Assembly (NCBI GenBank): GCA_007116835.1
Contig: SKHS01000075.1
Span: forward strand, 1-5,845
Direction of reading: 5' to 3'
DNA length: 5,845 nt
From: Halomonas sp.
GTDB taxonomy: Bacteria > Pseudomonadota > Gammaproteobacteria > Pseudomonadales > Halomonadaceae
In this document: piece by piece, positions 5,365 through 5,845 of the stretch
Layout: each line of letters begins with the position of its first letter
Position numbering within the stretch: position 1 is the stretch's first letter
Position numbers and translations under genes: made by a program
The notes under the pieces: model-generated
Seen by the model: only the letters and a program-made list of their open reading frames with translations
The model's database searches: none
Told to the model about the DNA's origin: nothing

Positions 5365-5845
5365 ATGTCGACTGCCAAAGGAATTGTCAGCCTATTGCTG
5401 CTGACACTCACAACGCTTTTTTGGGGCGTCCCACTTATTTTATTGACGCTGTTAAAAGTCGTTATCCCAGGGCGGCGTCAAAAGCAGTGGATCTTGAAAG
5501 GTTTGTGCAGCGTTGCGCTAAACTGGATCGGGGCCAACCTGTGGTGGATGCGGCGCTGGATTAGACCCAAGGTTTGCATTGATATTCCGGAGTCGCTTAG
5601 CCCGCAACAGTGGTGGTTAGTTATCTCAAACCACCGCAGCTGGACAGATATTTTTGTTCTGTTTATGGCACTTCATCGCCGCATTCCCATGCCGCGTTTT
5701 TTTTTGAAACATCAGTTAATTTGGATTCCTATTGTCGGCCTTGCCTTCTGGGCCTTAGAGTTCCCGTTTATGCGGCGCTTCAGTCGCGAACAAATTGCCA
5801 AAAATCCGGCGCTGGCGAACGTAGATCGGGCAGCCACAGAGCGGG
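5365..5845 (+). CDS. YihG-like membrane acyltransferase (PlsC family), 5' part only
   Basis: The frame runs from ATG 5365 to the window edge, giving 160 residues beginning MSTAKGIVSLLLLTLTTLFW. The start is supported by AAGGA (5352-5356), 8 bases upstream. Residues 7-34 form a hydrophobic N-terminal membrane anchor. The catalytic HX4D motif is in SNHRSWTDI, with His90 and Asp95. The following block, IPMPRFFLKHQLIWIPIVGLAF then FPFMRRFSR, matches E. coli YihG (an inner-membrane 1-acylglycerol-3-phosphate acyltransferase homologue) in order and spacing. The family moves an acyl chain to lysophosphatidic acid or a related lysophospholipid at the inner membrane. The C-terminal half, with the EG(S/T)R substrate-binding motif, lies beyond the window. 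It is transcribed away from the scoAB cluster and has no evident link to it. Confidence 0.88.
   Translation, partial: MSTAKGIVSLLLLTLTTLFWGVPLILLTLLKVVIPGRRQKQWILKGLCSVALNWIGANLWWMRRWIRPKVCIDIPESLSPQQWWLVISNHRSWTDIFVLFMALHRRIPMPRFFLKHQLIWIPIVGLAFWALEFPFMRRFSREQIAKNPALANVDRAATER

Noticed and set aside
5289..5564. 91-codon open frame on the plus strand before and across the acyltransferase start
   Set aside because: The true gene here is the acyltransferase frame from 5365, which has conserved motifs and a ribosome site. This frame overlaps it by 200 bases and has neither.

Overview
The window looks like chromosomal DNA from a heterotrophic gammaproteobacterium. A halophile of the Halomonas/Halomonadaceae type is my best guess, from the gene mix: a polyhydroxybutyrate-type 3-hydroxybutyrate dehydrogenase, a ScoAB CoA-transferase, an E. 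coli-like GrxA, a YihG-like acyltransferase and a HybE-family protein. No search was run, so the genus is an inference. I found no rRNA, tRNA, CRISPR array, insertion sequence or other sign of a mobile element.

Layout, left to right. (1) Positions 1-118 hold the last 38 codons of a RegA/PrrA/ActR-type response regulator on the plus strand. A hairpin at 128-152 separates it from the convergent bdhA gene. (2) bdhA (3-hydroxybutyrate dehydrogenase, minus, 179-952) is followed upstream by a HybE-family gene (minus, 1031-1471). (3) A divergent intergenic region with an imperfect inverted repeat leads to grxA (glutaredoxin 1, plus, 1615-1878) and then to a DUF1338-like gene (plus, best start 1989). 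(4) A strong hairpin at 2749-2774 closes the DUF1338-like gene against scoB. scoA and scoB (minus, 2785-4194) form a two-gene operon. (5) A LysR-type regulator gene (plus, 4342-5235) is divergent from scoAB across an AT-rich 147-base region with a repeated 8-bp motif. (6) From 5365 to the window edge lies the 5' part of a YihG-like membrane acyltransferase gene.

How the genes fit together. BdhA oxidises D-3-hydroxybutyrate to acetoacetate with NAD+. ScoAB activates acetoacetate with CoA from succinyl-CoA, giving acetoacetyl-CoA for thiolase, which is not in this window. Together they form the ketone-body / PHB-monomer utilisation route, split here by three genes with no evident link to it. 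The LysR protein is probably the local regulator of scoAB. GrxA is a stand-alone thiol-redox protein.

The least ordinary items are: a DUF1338-like protein that seems to have lost two of its family's three metal ligands; a HybE-family protein with no hydrogenase genes around it; and a three-copy 8-bp motif between lysR and scoA that looks like an operator. I saw no convincing evidence of a wholly new multi-gene system.
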